NCBI RefSeq assembly: GCF_002849655.1
Contig: NZ_PDNW01000007.1
Span: 1-64,000, forward strand
DNA: 64,000 bases
Direction: 5' to 3'
Source of the DNA: Pollutimonas subterranea
Lineage (GTDB): Bacteria > Pseudomonadota > Gammaproteobacteria > Burkholderiales > Burkholderiaceae_B
Below the pieces are notes generated by a model. That model was not told the origin of the DNA. It saw nothing but the letters and a program-made list of their open reading frames with translations, and searched no databases. Shown one piece after another: positions 28,917-37,841 of this stretch. The first letter of the stretch is position 1. Every line of letters starts with the position of its first letter. The position numbers were made by a program, and so were the translations under genes.

Positions 28917-28939
28917 AGGCGCCCCCGGAAGGGGCGCCT
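28917..28939 (-). terminator. Hairpin downstream of radC
   Basis: AGGCGCCCC and GGGGCGCCT form a perfect 9-bp stem around a 5-nt loop (CGGAA on the plus strand), beginning 6 nt beyond the radC stop codon. No T-run follows, so termination would need help or be weak. A similar GGGGCC hairpin lies after the helicase remnant at 50105-50122. Confidence 0.5.
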
Positions 28940-28944
28940 GCGGA

Positions 28945-29439
28945 CTACAACAAGCCGGCTTCGGCGAACGAGTACGGACTGCCCTTGCCGACGATGAAGT
29001 GATCCAGCACCCGGACATCGACGGTGGCCAGGGCGCTCTTCAGCCGCTCGGTGATCGCACGATCAGCGGCCGATGGCTCGGTGTTTCCCGAGGGGTGCTG
29101 ATGCGCCAGGATCAGCGCCGAGGCGTTGAGCGTCAGCGCACGCTGGACAACCACCCTCGGATAAACCGAAGTCTGGTCGACCGTGCCCTTGAACAGCGGC
29201 TCAAAGGCGAGCACCTGGTGCTGGCTGTCGAGAAACACGACGGCGAAGATTTCGTTCGGCTCCGCGACCAGTTTCAGGCGCAGGTAGTCGCGCACGACGG
29301 CGGGACTGCCCAGCGCTGGACCGGCCTTGAACACGCGGTTCTCCAGCAGGGAGATGGCCTGCCGGATGATCCAGTCTTCGTGCTGGGCGGCGATCAGGGT
29401 GAGCGACTCCGGGCGGGAGTCGGCGATGACAAAAGACAT
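28945..29439 (-). CDS. RadC/JAB-domain protein of the ICE
   Basis: A 164-residue protein with the MPN/JAB metalloprotease-like fold. The JAMM motif [14 protein letters not shown] is at 113-126, and a conserved Glu lies at 63. Chromosomal RadC carries an extra N-terminal helix-hairpin-helix that is missing here, as is normal for ICE-encoded versions. Start chosen at the ATG at 29439. The 195-nt leader upstream holds a near-perfect hairpin at 29476-29501 and a conserved element shared with the operon at 53 kb. Its function in ICE biology is not known. Confidence 0.85.
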   Translation of the reverse strand: MSFVIADSRPESLTLIAAQHEDWIIRQAISLLENRVFKAGPALGSPAVVRDYLRLKLVAEPNEIFAVVFLDSQHQVLAFEPLFKGTVDQTSVYPRVVVQRALTLNASALILAHQHPSGNTEPSAADRAITERLKSALATVDVRVLDHFIVGKGSPYSFAEAGLL

Positions 29440-29475
29440 GACGAACCTCCAATGGATGAGATCGGAGGGCGCCTG

Positions 29476-29501
29476 CCCCTGGAGGGCAAACCCTCCTGGG
29501 G
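29476..29501 (-). other. Hairpin in the radC leader
   Basis: CCCCTGGAGGG and CCCTCCTGGGG pair around CAAA with one internal mismatch, giving a stem of 11 positions about 37 nt upstream of the radC ATG. On the mRNA strand one arm includes AGGAGGG, a perfect ribosome-binding sequence that the stem would hide. No reading frame follows it at the right distance, so its purpose is unclear. Confidence 0.4.
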
Positions 29502-29570
29502 ACGATGGGGATGAAACAGGTGACGAGCGGGCATCCACCACCGCGGACGCAGTGGCTGTTCGCGTCAAGG

Positions 29571-29647
29571 GATGCGATGCGAACGGGTTTCGATCAACGC
29601 GGACAAGCCGCGCCGTAGCCTTGAAGATCGATGGCTACCTGGGCATG
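29571..29647 (-). promoter_or_regulatory. Conserved leader element, copy A (upstream of radC)
   Basis: This stretch closely matches 53248-53325. Read on the minus strand both contain CATGCCCAGG, then TCTTCAAGGCT, then CGCGG and CCGCG arms of a small hairpin whose loop differs between copies, then CGCATCG. The element ends 132 nt before the radC start codon and overlaps the end of the DsbA-like gene. Same strand and similar spacing to the next gene in both places suggest a shared regulatory leader. See the paired entry. Confidence 0.55.
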
Positions 29648-30375
29648 TCACCGGCAACGCCGGCGGGCATGTCTGGGGAGTGGGCGGGTTCGGCTACGGT
29701 CGTGTTGCCGGCGGCGAGCAGGTCGATGGCCGACAGCAAAGCATCGCCTTCGACGGGGCCGTGCAGCAGAATGGACTTGCCGGACTCGCGATCGCGCAGT
29801 TGCAAGGCCGGCGTGGCCGCGATGCCCTGCTGCGCTGCTTCCACCGCCTGGGCGCGGATCACGGCATCGGGGCGATCGCTGTCGAGACAACCCAGCATGG
29901 TTGGCGTGAGGTCGGGATAGCGCAGGCCCTCCGGCAGGCCCTGGCCGTCGCCACGGGTGTTCGAGTAGAGCCACGCCACCGCCTGCCAGAACGCGGCATG
30001 CCCGCCCACCTCGCCCGCGCACTCGGCCAGGCGTGCCCCGGCGGTCGCGGCAGGCTCGTGCATGGACAGCGGCAGGTGATGCCACTGCCAGTTCACCTCG
30101 CGGTGGGCGTCGATCCAGCGCTGCAGCGTCGGGAAGTACGCCCGGCAGTACGGGCACTCCAGGTCGGCGTAACCGACCACCGTGAAGCGGGCATCGCTGC
30201 GGCCGTACAGCCACGGCGGCCCGGCCGGCTTCGGTGGCTCGGGCACGGTCGTGATCGGATGCATGAACTCCGGGGTCGCATCGGGCGTGCGCAGGAGTAG
30301 CCACCCGGCGGCGGCCACCGCCGCGACCAGCAGCGCGATCAGGGTATGGCGTCGAGTGAACGAAGGCAGGCGCAT
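29635..30375 (-). CDS. DsbA-like thiol-disulfide oxidoreductase of the transfer region
   Basis: A 246-residue protein with an N-terminal membrane anchor (about 10-28) and a periplasmic thioredoxin-fold domain with active site CPYC at 74-77, in the context VVGYADLECPYCRAY. The cis-Pro region ATPALQL is also present. It probably makes or reshuffles disulfides in Cys-rich mating proteins such as the TraU-type protein at 8968-9912. It follows the VirB4-type ATPase by 12 nt in the same operon. Gene intact. Confidence 0.88.
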   Translation of the reverse strand: MRLPSFTRRHTLIALLVAAVAAAGWLLLRTPDATPEFMHPITTVPEPPKPAGPPWLYGRSDARFTVVGYADLECPYCRAYFPTLQRWIDAHREVNWQWHHLPLSMHEPAATAGARLAECAGEVGGHAAFWQAVAWLYSNTRGDGQGLPEGLRYPDLTPTMLGCLDSDRPDAVIRAQAVEAAQQGIAATPALQLRDRESGKSILLHGPVEGDALLSAIDLLAAGNTTVAEPAHSPDMPAGVAGDMPR

Positions 30376-30387
30376 GCTGTTCCTCCT

Positions 30388-33270
30388 TCAGGCCAATGCA
30401 TCCAGCGCCAGCGGCTCGATGCCGCGGGCGCGGTCGATCTTCTCGGCCACGCGGAAGGCGGCATCCAGCTCGCTGATGCCGTGCTGCTGCATCAACTGGA
30501 AGCGTTCGGCCTTCTCCTCGGGCTCGGTCATCGCCATCGCCAGGTAGAGACTGGGCGGCACGGCGCGGAACAGCACTTCCATGCTCTTGGAGAGGATGAC
30601 GCCCTCCGAGAAGGCGCCGGCCTGCTTGCGCGCGGACAGCATCAGCGCCTTCTGCGAAGCGTTGAGTTCGCGGAAGCGCGCGACCTTCTCCACCTCATCC
30701 GGCGGCATCGACAGGCAGATCCACCACTCGATCATGTTGAGCATGGGCTCGGCCGCCTTGGGCAAGTCGTCGAGGTTTTGCGTGGCCAGCCAGAACCAGG
30801 CGCCGAGCTTGCGCCACATCTTGGTGATCTTGACGATGTACGGCGAGAGCAGCGGGTTCTTGGTGATGATGTGGCCTTCGTCCGTCACGTTGACGATGGG
30901 CCGGCCCAGGTACTGGTCCCGCTCGGCGATGTTGTTCACCGTGTTGATGAGCGAGATGTAGGCAATGGAGAGCTGCGCGTTGTAGCCCTCGCGGGCGAAG
31001 GTGGCGAGATCCACGATCGTGATGTCAGCCTCGGGCCACGGCGTTCCCGGACGGTCGAACATCTCACCGTCCACGCCCTGGCAGAACATATCCATCGCGT
31101 CCGCCATCTCCTGCAGCCGCGCCCGCCGCGCCTCCGGCAGCGTGGCATCGCGGCTGCGCTCGCGCAGCGCGTCGCGCACGTCGCGCGTAAGCACCGTGCG
31201 TTGCTCGGCCACGCAACGCCGCGCCGCATCGAGGATGCACTGGCGGATCAGGCTGCGGTCGGCGCGCGTCATGCGCGCTTCCTCACGCTCTTCACCGCCC
31301 GTGATCATCAGCCGCGCCGTGATCTCCAACTCGCCGAGCACGTCGCGCTGCTCGTCGCCTTCCATCGCCGCGGCAGTTTCGGCGCGGTCCTCGTCGAGCG
31401 CGTCGGCGTCGAGCGTCTGCACCTGGCCCGGCGTATCGACCAGGCGCCATGCATCGGCAAACGGGGCCAGGCTGACGCCCGAGCCTGGTGCGAGCTTCAC
31501 GCGGTTGACTCCGAGCCCAAGGCGCGCGGCGAAGTCGCCGAACAGCCCGAACGAGTTGCCCGCCTCGACGATGAACAGCCGCGGCCGGTAGATGGCGGTG
31601 ACCTGGTTGAGCAGGTTGTTGAGGGTCGCGGATTTGCCCGAACCCGTGGGACCGAACAAGAACAGATGCGCATTCATCTGCCGGTCGAGCCGGTTCAGTG
31701 GGTCGAAGCTGATCGTGCCGCCGCCGCGGTTGAAGAAGGTGATGCCGGGGTGGCCTGTGCCCTGGCTGCGGCCCCAGACCGGCGCCAGGTTCGCGGCGTG
31801 CTGCGCGAACATGAGCTGCGTGTACCACCCGCGCTTGTCGGCGGCCGGGTCGTAAACGCAGGGCAGCCAGCGCAGGTAGCTGTTCAGTGGCGCCACCTCG
31901 TCTTCCTCGCGCACCGGCTGCAGGCCCGCGTTGAGCATCACGTTGACGAGTTGCAGGCCGCGCGCGTCGAGCTGGGCCTGATCTCGACCACGCAGGTAGA
32001 ACGCCAGCGCGCCGCGGTAGAGCTTGTGCGCGCTGCCTATCAGGCCGCGGGCCTGCTGCACATCCGCGCGCGTCTGTTCGGAGGCCAGGGTTTCGCCGAC
32101 GGCCTTCTTGGCGAGGTGATTGAGATGGCTTTCCAGCACGTCCTGCGGTGTCGCCACCACGGTCAGGCACATCACCGTGTCTTCCGGCATCTGGTCGAAC
32201 AGCGCGTTCATGGCGTCGCCGCCCTTGCGCGTCTCGCCCGTCAGGTGTCCGGTCGCCGGCGGCGTGCGCAGGCGATCCATCACGATGACGCGATGCGGGA
32301 GCCCATCGAAGAACCACAGGCCCTGCTCGACATCCGAGCGCGGCGGGCCGAAGAACAGCCGCTGCGCGAAGTCGGTGCCGCTGGAGAGTTCGACTTCGCC
32401 CTCCTCGGGCTCGTCGGGGTAGCGGGTCAGCGCATAGAAGCGCTCGCGGTCTTCGGCGTTCGGGCCGAGCAGGGTCGGATGTGGATTGAACCAGCGCAGC
32501 AGCCAGGCGTGGATGTCCGCCGCGCCGAGGCGCCGGGCCTTCACCCCGGCATTCGCCAGCCCGCCCACCAGGCGGTCGCAGATCGTGGTCAGCGCCTGCT
32601 CGGGCGACTGGCCGCGCCGCGTGGCCGCGGCCGTGGGCGTGCGGCGGTAGACCACCATGCGCACGCGCCGCACCTGGCCGCGCCACGGCAGACGGGTGAC
32701 GGTGGTGTCCTCGAACAACCCGCCCGGCTTGGCGATGGCGCGCAGGTGGTGGGCAAAGAAGCGCAGGTAGAACTCGCTGAACGCGCTGCCCTGCGCACGC
32801 GGCTGCACGTAGCCCGCCAAGTTGCTCAGGTAGTGGTTCCAATCGGCTTCGTCCTGGGCGTAGAGCTGCACCACCCAGGGGTTCTCATCGAGTTCGTCGA
32901 AGGAGTCCTGCAGGGCGTTCTCCAGCGCATCGCGGGCCTGCCACAGCCAGGCCAGCTCGCGGCCTTCAGTGCCCACCGGCAGCAGCTCGAAGAACGCGGC
33001 CACCGACTGCCCGTCTTCGAGCAGCATGATCTTCGAGCCCGGCAGGTACTCGACCCACGGCAGCATGTCCGCGAACGACGGCGCGACGGTGTAGAGCGCG
33101 TCGTGGTCGGCCTGGGTCGCGGGCCGGCGCTGGCCGGCGAGCGCGCCGCCGGGCTCGGGTATGCCCTGTGCGGCCAGCGTCGACAAATGCCGTTCCCAGG
33201 CGTCGGCTGCACGAGCCCCTGCGGCGGGCGACGGGGCCGCCTTCCGCGGCCATGGCAGCGACCAGGCCAT
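30388..33270 (-). CDS. VirB4/TraC-type conjugative transfer ATPase (TIGR03744, PFL_4706-like)
   Basis: A 960-residue cytoplasmic or membrane-associated ATPase that powers pilus assembly and the secretion channel. The N-terminal half is the VirB4-specific domain. The Walker A motif LFGPTGSGKSATLNN is near residue 537 and is followed by a long C-terminal ATPase domain with Walker B (TIVDLA, NVTDEGH) regions and FWLATQNLDDL. The ATG at 33270 forms a TGATG junction with the lipoprotein stop. Length matches the family and no damage is visible, so this core part should be functional. Confidence 0.92.
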   Translation of the reverse strand: MAWSLPWPRKAAPSPAAGARAADAWERHLSTLAAQGIPEPGGALAGQRRPATQADHDALYTVAPSFADMLPWVEYLPGSKIMLLEDGQSVAAFFELLPVGTEGRELAWLWQARDALENALQDSFDELDENPWVVQLYAQDEADWNHYLSNLAGYVQPRAQGSAFSEFYLRFFAHHLRAIAKPGGLFEDTTVTRLPWRGQVRRVRMVVYRRTPTAAATRRGQSPEQALTTICDRLVGGLANAGVKARRLGAADIHAWLLRWFNPHPTLLGPNAEDRERFYALTRYPDEPEEGEVELSSGTDFAQRLFFGPPRSDVEQGLWFFDGLPHRVIVMDRLRTPPATGHLTGETRKGGDAMNALFDQMPEDTVMCLTVVATPQDVLESHLNHLAKKAVGETLASEQTRADVQQARGLIGSAHKLYRGALAFYLRGRDQAQLDARGLQLVNVMLNAGLQPVREEDEVAPLNSYLRWLPCVYDPAADKRGWYTQLMFAQHAANLAPVWGRSQGTGHPGITFFNRGGGTISFDPLNRLDRQMNAHLFLFGPTGSGKSATLNNLLNQVTAIYRPRLFIVEAGNSFGLFGDFAARLGLGVNRVKLAPGSGVSLAPFADAWRLVDTPGQVQTLDADALDEDRAETAAAMEGDEQRDVLGELEITARLMITGGEEREEARMTRADRSLIRQCILDAARRCVAEQRTVLTRDVRDALRERSRDATLPEARRARLQEMADAMDMFCQGVDGEMFDRPGTPWPEADITIVDLATFAREGYNAQLSIAYISLINTVNNIAERDQYLGRPIVNVTDEGHIITKNPLLSPYIVKITKMWRKLGAWFWLATQNLDDLPKAAEPMLNMIEWWICLSMPPDEVEKVARFRELNASQKALMLSARKQAGAFSEGVILSKSMEVLFRAVPPSLYLAMAMTEPEEKAERFQLMQQHGISELDAAFRVAEKIDRARGIEPLALDALA

Positions 33271-33704
33271 CAATAGTCCTCCACCCGCTCGCCGGGCATT
33301 GCGTACTGCACGCGCTGGTACAACGGGAACACCGTGCTGTAGCCAGGCACCGGCACCGGGTCGGTGCCGGTCAGATGCGGGTACACGTACATCACCAGGT
33401 CGGGATTCGGCAGGCGATGAAACTGCCGGTAGATTTCGTTGCCCGCGGTGCGCGTGTAGCGCTCCTGCACGGCGGGCGCGGCCTGCACGTCGGCTTCGGT
33501 CAACGGCCGACGCAGGCTCTGGCGTGCGTCGAGCAGTTGCCGTGCGATGGGGCCGCTGCCTTCGCCGCCGCCGGTCTCCTGCTGCCAGATGTCGAGCATG
33601 GTGTTGTGGCCGTGGGGCAGCAACTTCTCCTTGCTGGTCGCGCAGCCGCCGAGCAAGGCAGCCGCCAGCAACACGGCGGCCGCGTCAATCCAGGTCCGAG
33701 GCAT
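33270..33704 (-). CDS. TIGR03751 conjugal transfer lipoprotein
   Basis: A 144-residue outer-membrane lipoprotein. The signal peptide ends in the lipobox LLGGC (lipidated Cys at residue 21). The mature part contains the family motif LPHGHNTMLDIWQQE and a C-terminal YPHLTGTDPVPVPGY. It is thought to act like VirB7/TraV in the outer-membrane part of the channel. It overlaps the TIGR03752 gene by 20 nt and the ATPase gene by one base. Confidence 0.88.
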   Translation of the reverse strand: MPRTWIDAAAVLLAAALLGGCATSKEKLLPHGHNTMLDIWQQETGGGEGSGPIARQLLDARQSLRRPLTEADVQAAPAVQERYTRTAGNEIYRQFHRLPNPDLVMYVYPHLTGTDPVPVPGYSTVFPLYQRVQYAMPGERVEDY

Positions 33705-35148
33705 GGGCTTCTCCGATGCGGTGGCTCACCCGACGCCCCTGGGCGTCGTGGTCGATGTGGAGCGGCTGCTCCAGATGTACGGCGACCCTGGCGCCGGGCT
33801 GCACGTAGACGGCCGCGAAGGCCTGGCCATACAACTTGTTGACCCAATCGGCCATGTCGCGCACGCCACCGGCCAGGATGCGGCCCATCGCTTCGTTGCC
33901 GCCGATGCCGACCGTGCCGAGCGAGCCGTTGCCGTTGGCGACCACGGCGACGCTGCCGTTGTCGGATTTGATGAGCGAGGCCGCGCCCGCGCCGGCCGCG
34001 GTGATCAGCGCCTGGCTGCCGAGGTACTGCTGCGCGTTGCTGCGCCGCTCGCCGCTGACGCAGGGAATGCCATAGGGATCGCTGATCCAGCCGAGGCCGC
34101 CTTGCGTGGCACTCGTCGTGCTGTTGGCGCTGGCTTGCCCGCCGCGCTGGTCCCGGTTGCCGTCCTCGGGCACGGTGCGGATGGTGCCGTCGTGGAACAC
34201 GAAAGTGACCGAACGGATTTGCCCGCGCACGCACGAAAGCGTCCAGTCCCCAGAGGCCGTGCCGCTGACCACGGCGCCGGCCACGTCGGGGATGTCGATG
34301 CCGTTTGCCGTCAGGTTGTCCGGGCCGATCAGCACCTTGAAGGGGTACGGGTCATTGACCGTGCCGTCGATGGGCACGCGGCCGATCAGCGCCGTCATCG
34401 CCACCGAACCCATCAGCGTTGCATTGCGCGGCACCGTGTAGAACGGCGTCGTGGTAGCACCCACGGCGCCGACCACCGCACGCCCGCCGGCGTCGGCGAC
34501 GGACTCCACGGCGGCCGACAGGGTTTTCTGCGCCGGGCCGAAGCTCAGCGGAAAGCTCGGTTCCTTGCTGCTGTTGCGGGCATCGGTCTTGGCATCGCCT
34601 GGTTCGACCCAGTGTGTGCCGTTGCCTGCGCCGCTGCCGTCATCGTTGCCGAAGCGCTTGCCGTCGCCTTCTTCCAGACCCAGCCCGACGGGCAGGTCGA
34701 TCTGGCCGCCTTTGCCTGAGAGGCCATCGAGCCGCTGCTGCAGATCCTGCAGCAACCCCTGCGTCTGCTGCTTCTCGCTCGCCACCTGCTCGCGTTCCTG
34801 CTGCAAGCGGCTGCGTTCGCTTTCGAGCGCGGTCTGGATGCGCTGGTCGATCGCGCTCTCGCGGGTGCGCAGGCGCTCGTTCTCGGTCTTCTGCTGCCGG
34901 TTGTCGCCCAGCGCGGTCTGCAGCTCGGTGCGCAACTGTTTCACCTGCGCGACCAGCGTGGCCACCGTGTCGCGCGGCGTGTCGCCCTCGATGCCCAGGG
35001 CCTTCATCTCCTCGGGCGTGAGCGGGTTGGCCGTGCCCGACAGCGCGGGCCGCTGGCCGGCGGGGCCGGAGAACAGCTTGATGCCGACGAACACCAGCAG
35101 CAGGATCACGGGGATCAGCAGCCACTTGAGCAGCGGGTTACTTTTCAT
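33685..35148 (-). CDS. TIGR03752 (TraB/VirB10-like) channel protein
   Basis: A 487-residue envelope-spanning protein. A single membrane helix lies at about 9-27 (LLIPVILLLVFVGIKLF), followed by a coiled coil at about 60-150 (QVKQLRTELQTAL, RSRLQQEREQVASEKQQTQ), a flexible region, and a C-terminal beta-rich VirB10-like domain from about 250. Start chosen at the ATG at 35148, which directly precedes MKSNPLLKW, the normal N-terminus. It is part of the conserved TIGR03746-03749-03752-03751-03744 series and overlaps both neighbours. No defect seen. Confidence 0.9.
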   Translation of the reverse strand: MKSNPLLKWLLIPVILLLVFVGIKLFSGPAGQRPALSGTANPLTPEEMKALGIEGDTPRDTVATLVAQVKQLRTELQTALGDNRQQKTENERLRTRESAIDQRIQTALESERSRLQQEREQVASEKQQTQGLLQDLQQRLDGLSGKGGQIDLPVGLGLEEGDGKRFGNDDGSGAGNGTHWVEPGDAKTDARNSSKEPSFPLSFGPAQKTLSAAVESVADAGGRAVVGAVGATTTPFYTVPRNATLMGSVAMTALIGRVPIDGTVNDPYPFKVLIGPDNLTANGIDIPDVAGAVVSGTASGDWTLSCVRGQIRSVTFVFHDGTIRTVPEDGNRDQRGGQASANSTTSATQGGLGWISDPYGIPCVSGERRSNAQQYLGSQALITAAGAGAASLIKSDNGSVAVVANGNGSLGTVGIGGNEAMGRILAGGVRDMADWVNKLYGQAFAAVYVQPGARVAVHLEQPLHIDHDAQGRRVSHRIGEAHASDLD

Positions 35149-36043
35149 AGGACGCTCCTCCTGCCGTGCCGGCGGCACCGGACGGCGGCAGATTCACGCT
35201 GGCGTCGATGGGGCTCAGCCTGGGCAGCAGCGCCTCGGCCAGACCGCGGCCGCGCGTGACCAGGTAGACCACGGTGGTGTCGGACGCGTGGCCGGCCGGC
35301 CCCAGGTTCGGGTGCTGGAAGGTGGCCGCCACGAAATTGCCCTGCAGCGCACGCGGATCGAGGTCCAGCCAGCGCGCCGCCGTGTTGGTGAGCCGCACCG
35401 CCGTCACCCACTGGTCTTCGAGCCGCCAGGCGGCCAAGGCCCGCGCCTGCACCGGCAGCGTCGGCAGCAGGGTGTCCAGCGGGAGGTCGCGGCGCAGGTT
35501 CACGCGGCCGATCCCGGCGACCGGCTCGACGGTACGCAACGGCGCGTACAGGTTCTGCGCGGCGTAACGTGTCAAAACGACCGGGACGGGTGTTTCGCGC
35601 TTGCGCACTGGCCGATCCGGCGCGGCGGCTTCCGTGGCGCTGGCCGTCTCGCCGCCGTAGCGCGTGGCGGGCGACTGCTGCGCGTCCACGATGCGCACTG
35701 GCTCCAGCAGGGGCTGTCCGTCCTGCGCTGATTCGGCAGCGATGTCGAGCAGAATCAGCGCGCCGGATTCCACGTCCTGCAACTGCAGTCGCGTCGGCGG
35801 CAGCGGCTCGCTCGCCCGCAGGTAAATCGCACCGCCGGCGCTCTGCACCCGCAGGTGCGCGGCCGCGCTGTCCGGTACGCCGACACGCACGTTGCGGTCG
35901 ATGAAGATCACGCGCTCCTGGCCGACCACCAGCGGCACCGCCAGCGGCAGGCGTTCCCAGCGCAGGATTTCTACAGCCTGAGCCGGCGCGAGCGCGAGCC
36001 ACAGCAAGACGCCGGCAAAGGCCGACAGGGCATGGCGTTTCAT
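35138..36043 (-). CDS. TIGR03749 (TraK/VirB9-like) secretin-type channel protein
   Basis: A 301-residue exported protein. The signal peptide ends near APAQA (residue 24). The N-terminal beta domain (VEILRWERLPLAVPLVVGQERVIFIDRNVRVG) and the C-terminal domain resemble TraK/VirB9 proteins, which build the outer-membrane core with the lipoprotein and the TraB-like protein. ATG at 36043 overlaps the TIGR03746 stop by 4 nt; the gene's end overlaps TIGR03752. Intact and of normal length. Confidence 0.88.
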   Translation of the reverse strand: MKRHALSAFAGVLLWLALAPAQAVEILRWERLPLAVPLVVGQERVIFIDRNVRVGVPDSAAAHLRVQSAGGAIYLRASEPLPPTRLQLQDVESGALILLDIAAESAQDGQPLLEPVRIVDAQQSPATRYGGETASATEAAAPDRPVRKRETPVPVVLTRYAAQNLYAPLRTVEPVAGIGRVNLRRDLPLDTLLPTLPVQARALAAWRLEDQWVTAVRLTNTAARWLDLDPRALQGNFVAATFQHPNLGPAGHASDTTVVYLVTRGRGLAEALLPRLSPIDASVNLPPSGAAGTAGGASYEK

Positions 36044-36714
36044 GGGGAGTCTCCCTGCGAGTGGCCGGATGCGGCGCCGGGCGTCGGCGACGTCTCGATG
36101 CGCTGAGGCGCGCTGGCATGGCAGTCCAGCGCCAGGCCGAAGGGGTTGCGCTCGGGATCGACGTCCATGCGCACAACCTTCAGGGCGTAGCGCACCAGGG
36201 CACGCTTGACCTGCTCGGAGCCGTGGTACTCGTCGGCGCTCACGTCCAGCGTGACGATCCAGTCGCGGTCGGAGACCGCCTTGACGCGCGTGCTGGGGCT
36301 GTCGCCATAGCCGCGGCCGGGAATCTCGTAGATGCCGCGCACGCGCTGCCGCAGCTCGCCGCTTGCGCGACGGTACTCGTAGTCCTGTTGCAGGAAGGCC
36401 CGGCAGCTCGGCGTCAGGTAGGCCGACAGCGCGTGCAGGTTGCGCGGGTAGTCGGTCTCGCCGTTGGTGGGCCAGCGCTGCACCTGCTGCCAGATGTAGA
36501 AGCTGAACGCGTACACGCTCTCGGGCGGCACGTCCCACCACTTGCGCACGCTGCCCGAGCGCAGGTCGGGGGGCACGTGGATGGTCAGATCGCGCGGCGC
36601 GCTCCACCAGCCGAAGCCGAGCAGCAGCGCCACCACAAACAGCGCCGCGCCGCCCAGGCGCAGCGTCTTCACGTGTGCCTGCAGGTGCGCGACCTCATTC
36701 TTGAAACGGCTCAT
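36040..36714 (-). CDS. TIGR03746 (TraE/VirB8-like) inner-membrane protein
   Basis: A 224-residue protein with a short cytoplasmic N-terminus, one membrane helix at about 21-38 (AALFVVALLLGFGWW) and a periplasmic domain with YAFSFYIWQQVQRWPTNGETDYPRNL, typical of the TraE-like family. The ATG at 36714 gives the usual N-terminus MSRFKNEVAHLQAHV. In related elements a TIGR03750 gene lies just upstream; here foreign DNA begins within about 130 nt, so this is the first intact gene after the break. Confidence 0.88.
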   Translation of the reverse strand: MSRFKNEVAHLQAHVKTLRLGGAALFVVALLLGFGWWSAPRDLTIHVPPDLRSGSVRKWWDVPPESVYAFSFYIWQQVQRWPTNGETDYPRNLHALSAYLTPSCRAFLQQDYEYRRASGELRQRVRGIYEIPGRGYGDSPSTRVKAVSDRDWIVTLDVSADEYHGSEQVKRALVRYALKVVRMDVDPERNPFGLALDCHASAPQRIETSPTPGAASGHSQGDSP

Positions 36715-36847
36715 GCCGCACCTCGGTGGGCCGTGCGCCGTGTGCTCCACCAGCCCGTGCGGATGATCAGACGGCACCCGCCCAGGTGAGCGGCGAGCAC
36801 TGGATAGCGCAAGGTCAGGCGACACGGCGACGAACACTATCACCAAG

Positions 36848-37750
36848 ATGGGCAATGACATTGCCGACACCGTGATTACGCCTCGGCTGCGCGACAGATT
36901 TCAGGAAGAGATCGTCAGGCTTGCGGCCTCGAAGGTTCGCGTCGAAATCGTGCGCTCCGGCGGCAAGTACGGCTCACCGCAGTATCAGGTGCGCCTCTTC
37001 GCAAAGCCGGATGCCAAGGTCCACGAAATCCTGAGCGAAGGGGAAAAGACCTGCGTGGCGCTGGCCGCCTTCATGACCGAGCTTGCCACCGCGATGCACC
37101 GCTCTGCTCTGGTCTTCGATGACCCGGTGTCCTCGTTGGACCATCGCTGGCGTGGGCAGGTGGCCAAGCGTCTCGTGGAAGAAGCGGAGAACCGTCAGGT
37201 CATCGTCTTCACGCATGATCTGGTGTTCGTGAACGATCTGAATGACCACGCGACGAAGACCGGGCGGGCAGTGCGGCTCACGACGCTCAGTCGTGGCGCC
37301 GCGGGAGCCGGTATGGTAGCCGACGGCCTGCCCTGGAAGGCCCAGAGCGTCGAAGATCGCATCGACAAGCTGGAGAAGGCTGCACGTGCGGCAAAGCTGC
37401 TGCATGACAACAACCAGGAAGACGAGTACGCGGTCGAGGTGGCAAAGCTCTACAACTCGCTGCGCGCCACATGGGAGCGCGGCCTGGAGGACATCGCTTT
37501 CGTCCGCGTTATTCAACGCCATAGGGACTACATCAACGCCAGGGACCTGAAGAAGGTCAGTGCGCTCACCGAGGCTGACTGCGATGCTTTTGCCGCCGGA
37601 TTCAAGAAGTGCTGCGACATTGTTGACGCACACGATCCATCCAGCGGTAGGAATGCCGTGCCGCCACCACCTGCTGATCTTTTTCAGGACATCCAGGCTT
37701 TGAAGAACTGGGCCGCGTCTCTGCGAGACAGGCAGAAGAAGATTGCTTGA
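36848..37750 (+). pseudogene. C-terminal part of an AAA-type (RloC/PtuA-like) defence ATPase
   Basis: A plus-strand open frame encodes the end of an SMC/ABC-like ATPase: ABC signature LSEGEKTCVALAAF, Walker B ALVFDDPVSSLDH, and the H-loop VIVFTHDLVF, followed by a helical tail. The frame stays open upstream of the ATG and matching-looking sequence continues (about 36830), but the N-terminal half with the Walker A loop is absent. It cannot be active. Its orientation is opposite to all the transfer genes around it, and it occupies the place where four small mating genes are expected. Confidence 0.75.
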
Positions 37751-37751
37751 G

Positions 37752-37823
37752 ATGTATTCGTTCACGCCGATGCTGGAGTACTTGACGAAGCAGAGAACCG
37801 AAACTGTGGCATCGTTCATCTGA
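37752..37823 (+). pseudogene. First codons of a gene that followed the AAA ATPase
   Basis: One base after the ATPase stop codon comes ATG and an open stretch of 23 codons beginning MYSFTPMLEYL. Tight spacing (TGA-G-ATG) is typical of a second operon gene. The frame stops just before the TIGR03747 end, where the foreign DNA joins the ICE. It looks like the N-terminus of a truncated partner gene. The family is not recognisable. Confidence 0.4.
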
Positions 37824-37841
37824 TCTGGCGCAGGGCTGCAG

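Noticed and set aside
33271-33273. TTG start for the VirB4-type ATPase one codon upstream
   Set aside because: The ATG at 33270 forms a normal TGATG junction with the preceding gene.
30346-33276. A 976-codon open frame opposite the VirB4-type ATPase
   Set aside because: It mirrors the codons of a clearly conserved gene in high-GC DNA and has no family resemblance; same for long opposite-strand frames across the P-type ATPase, TraD and the SNF2 remnant.
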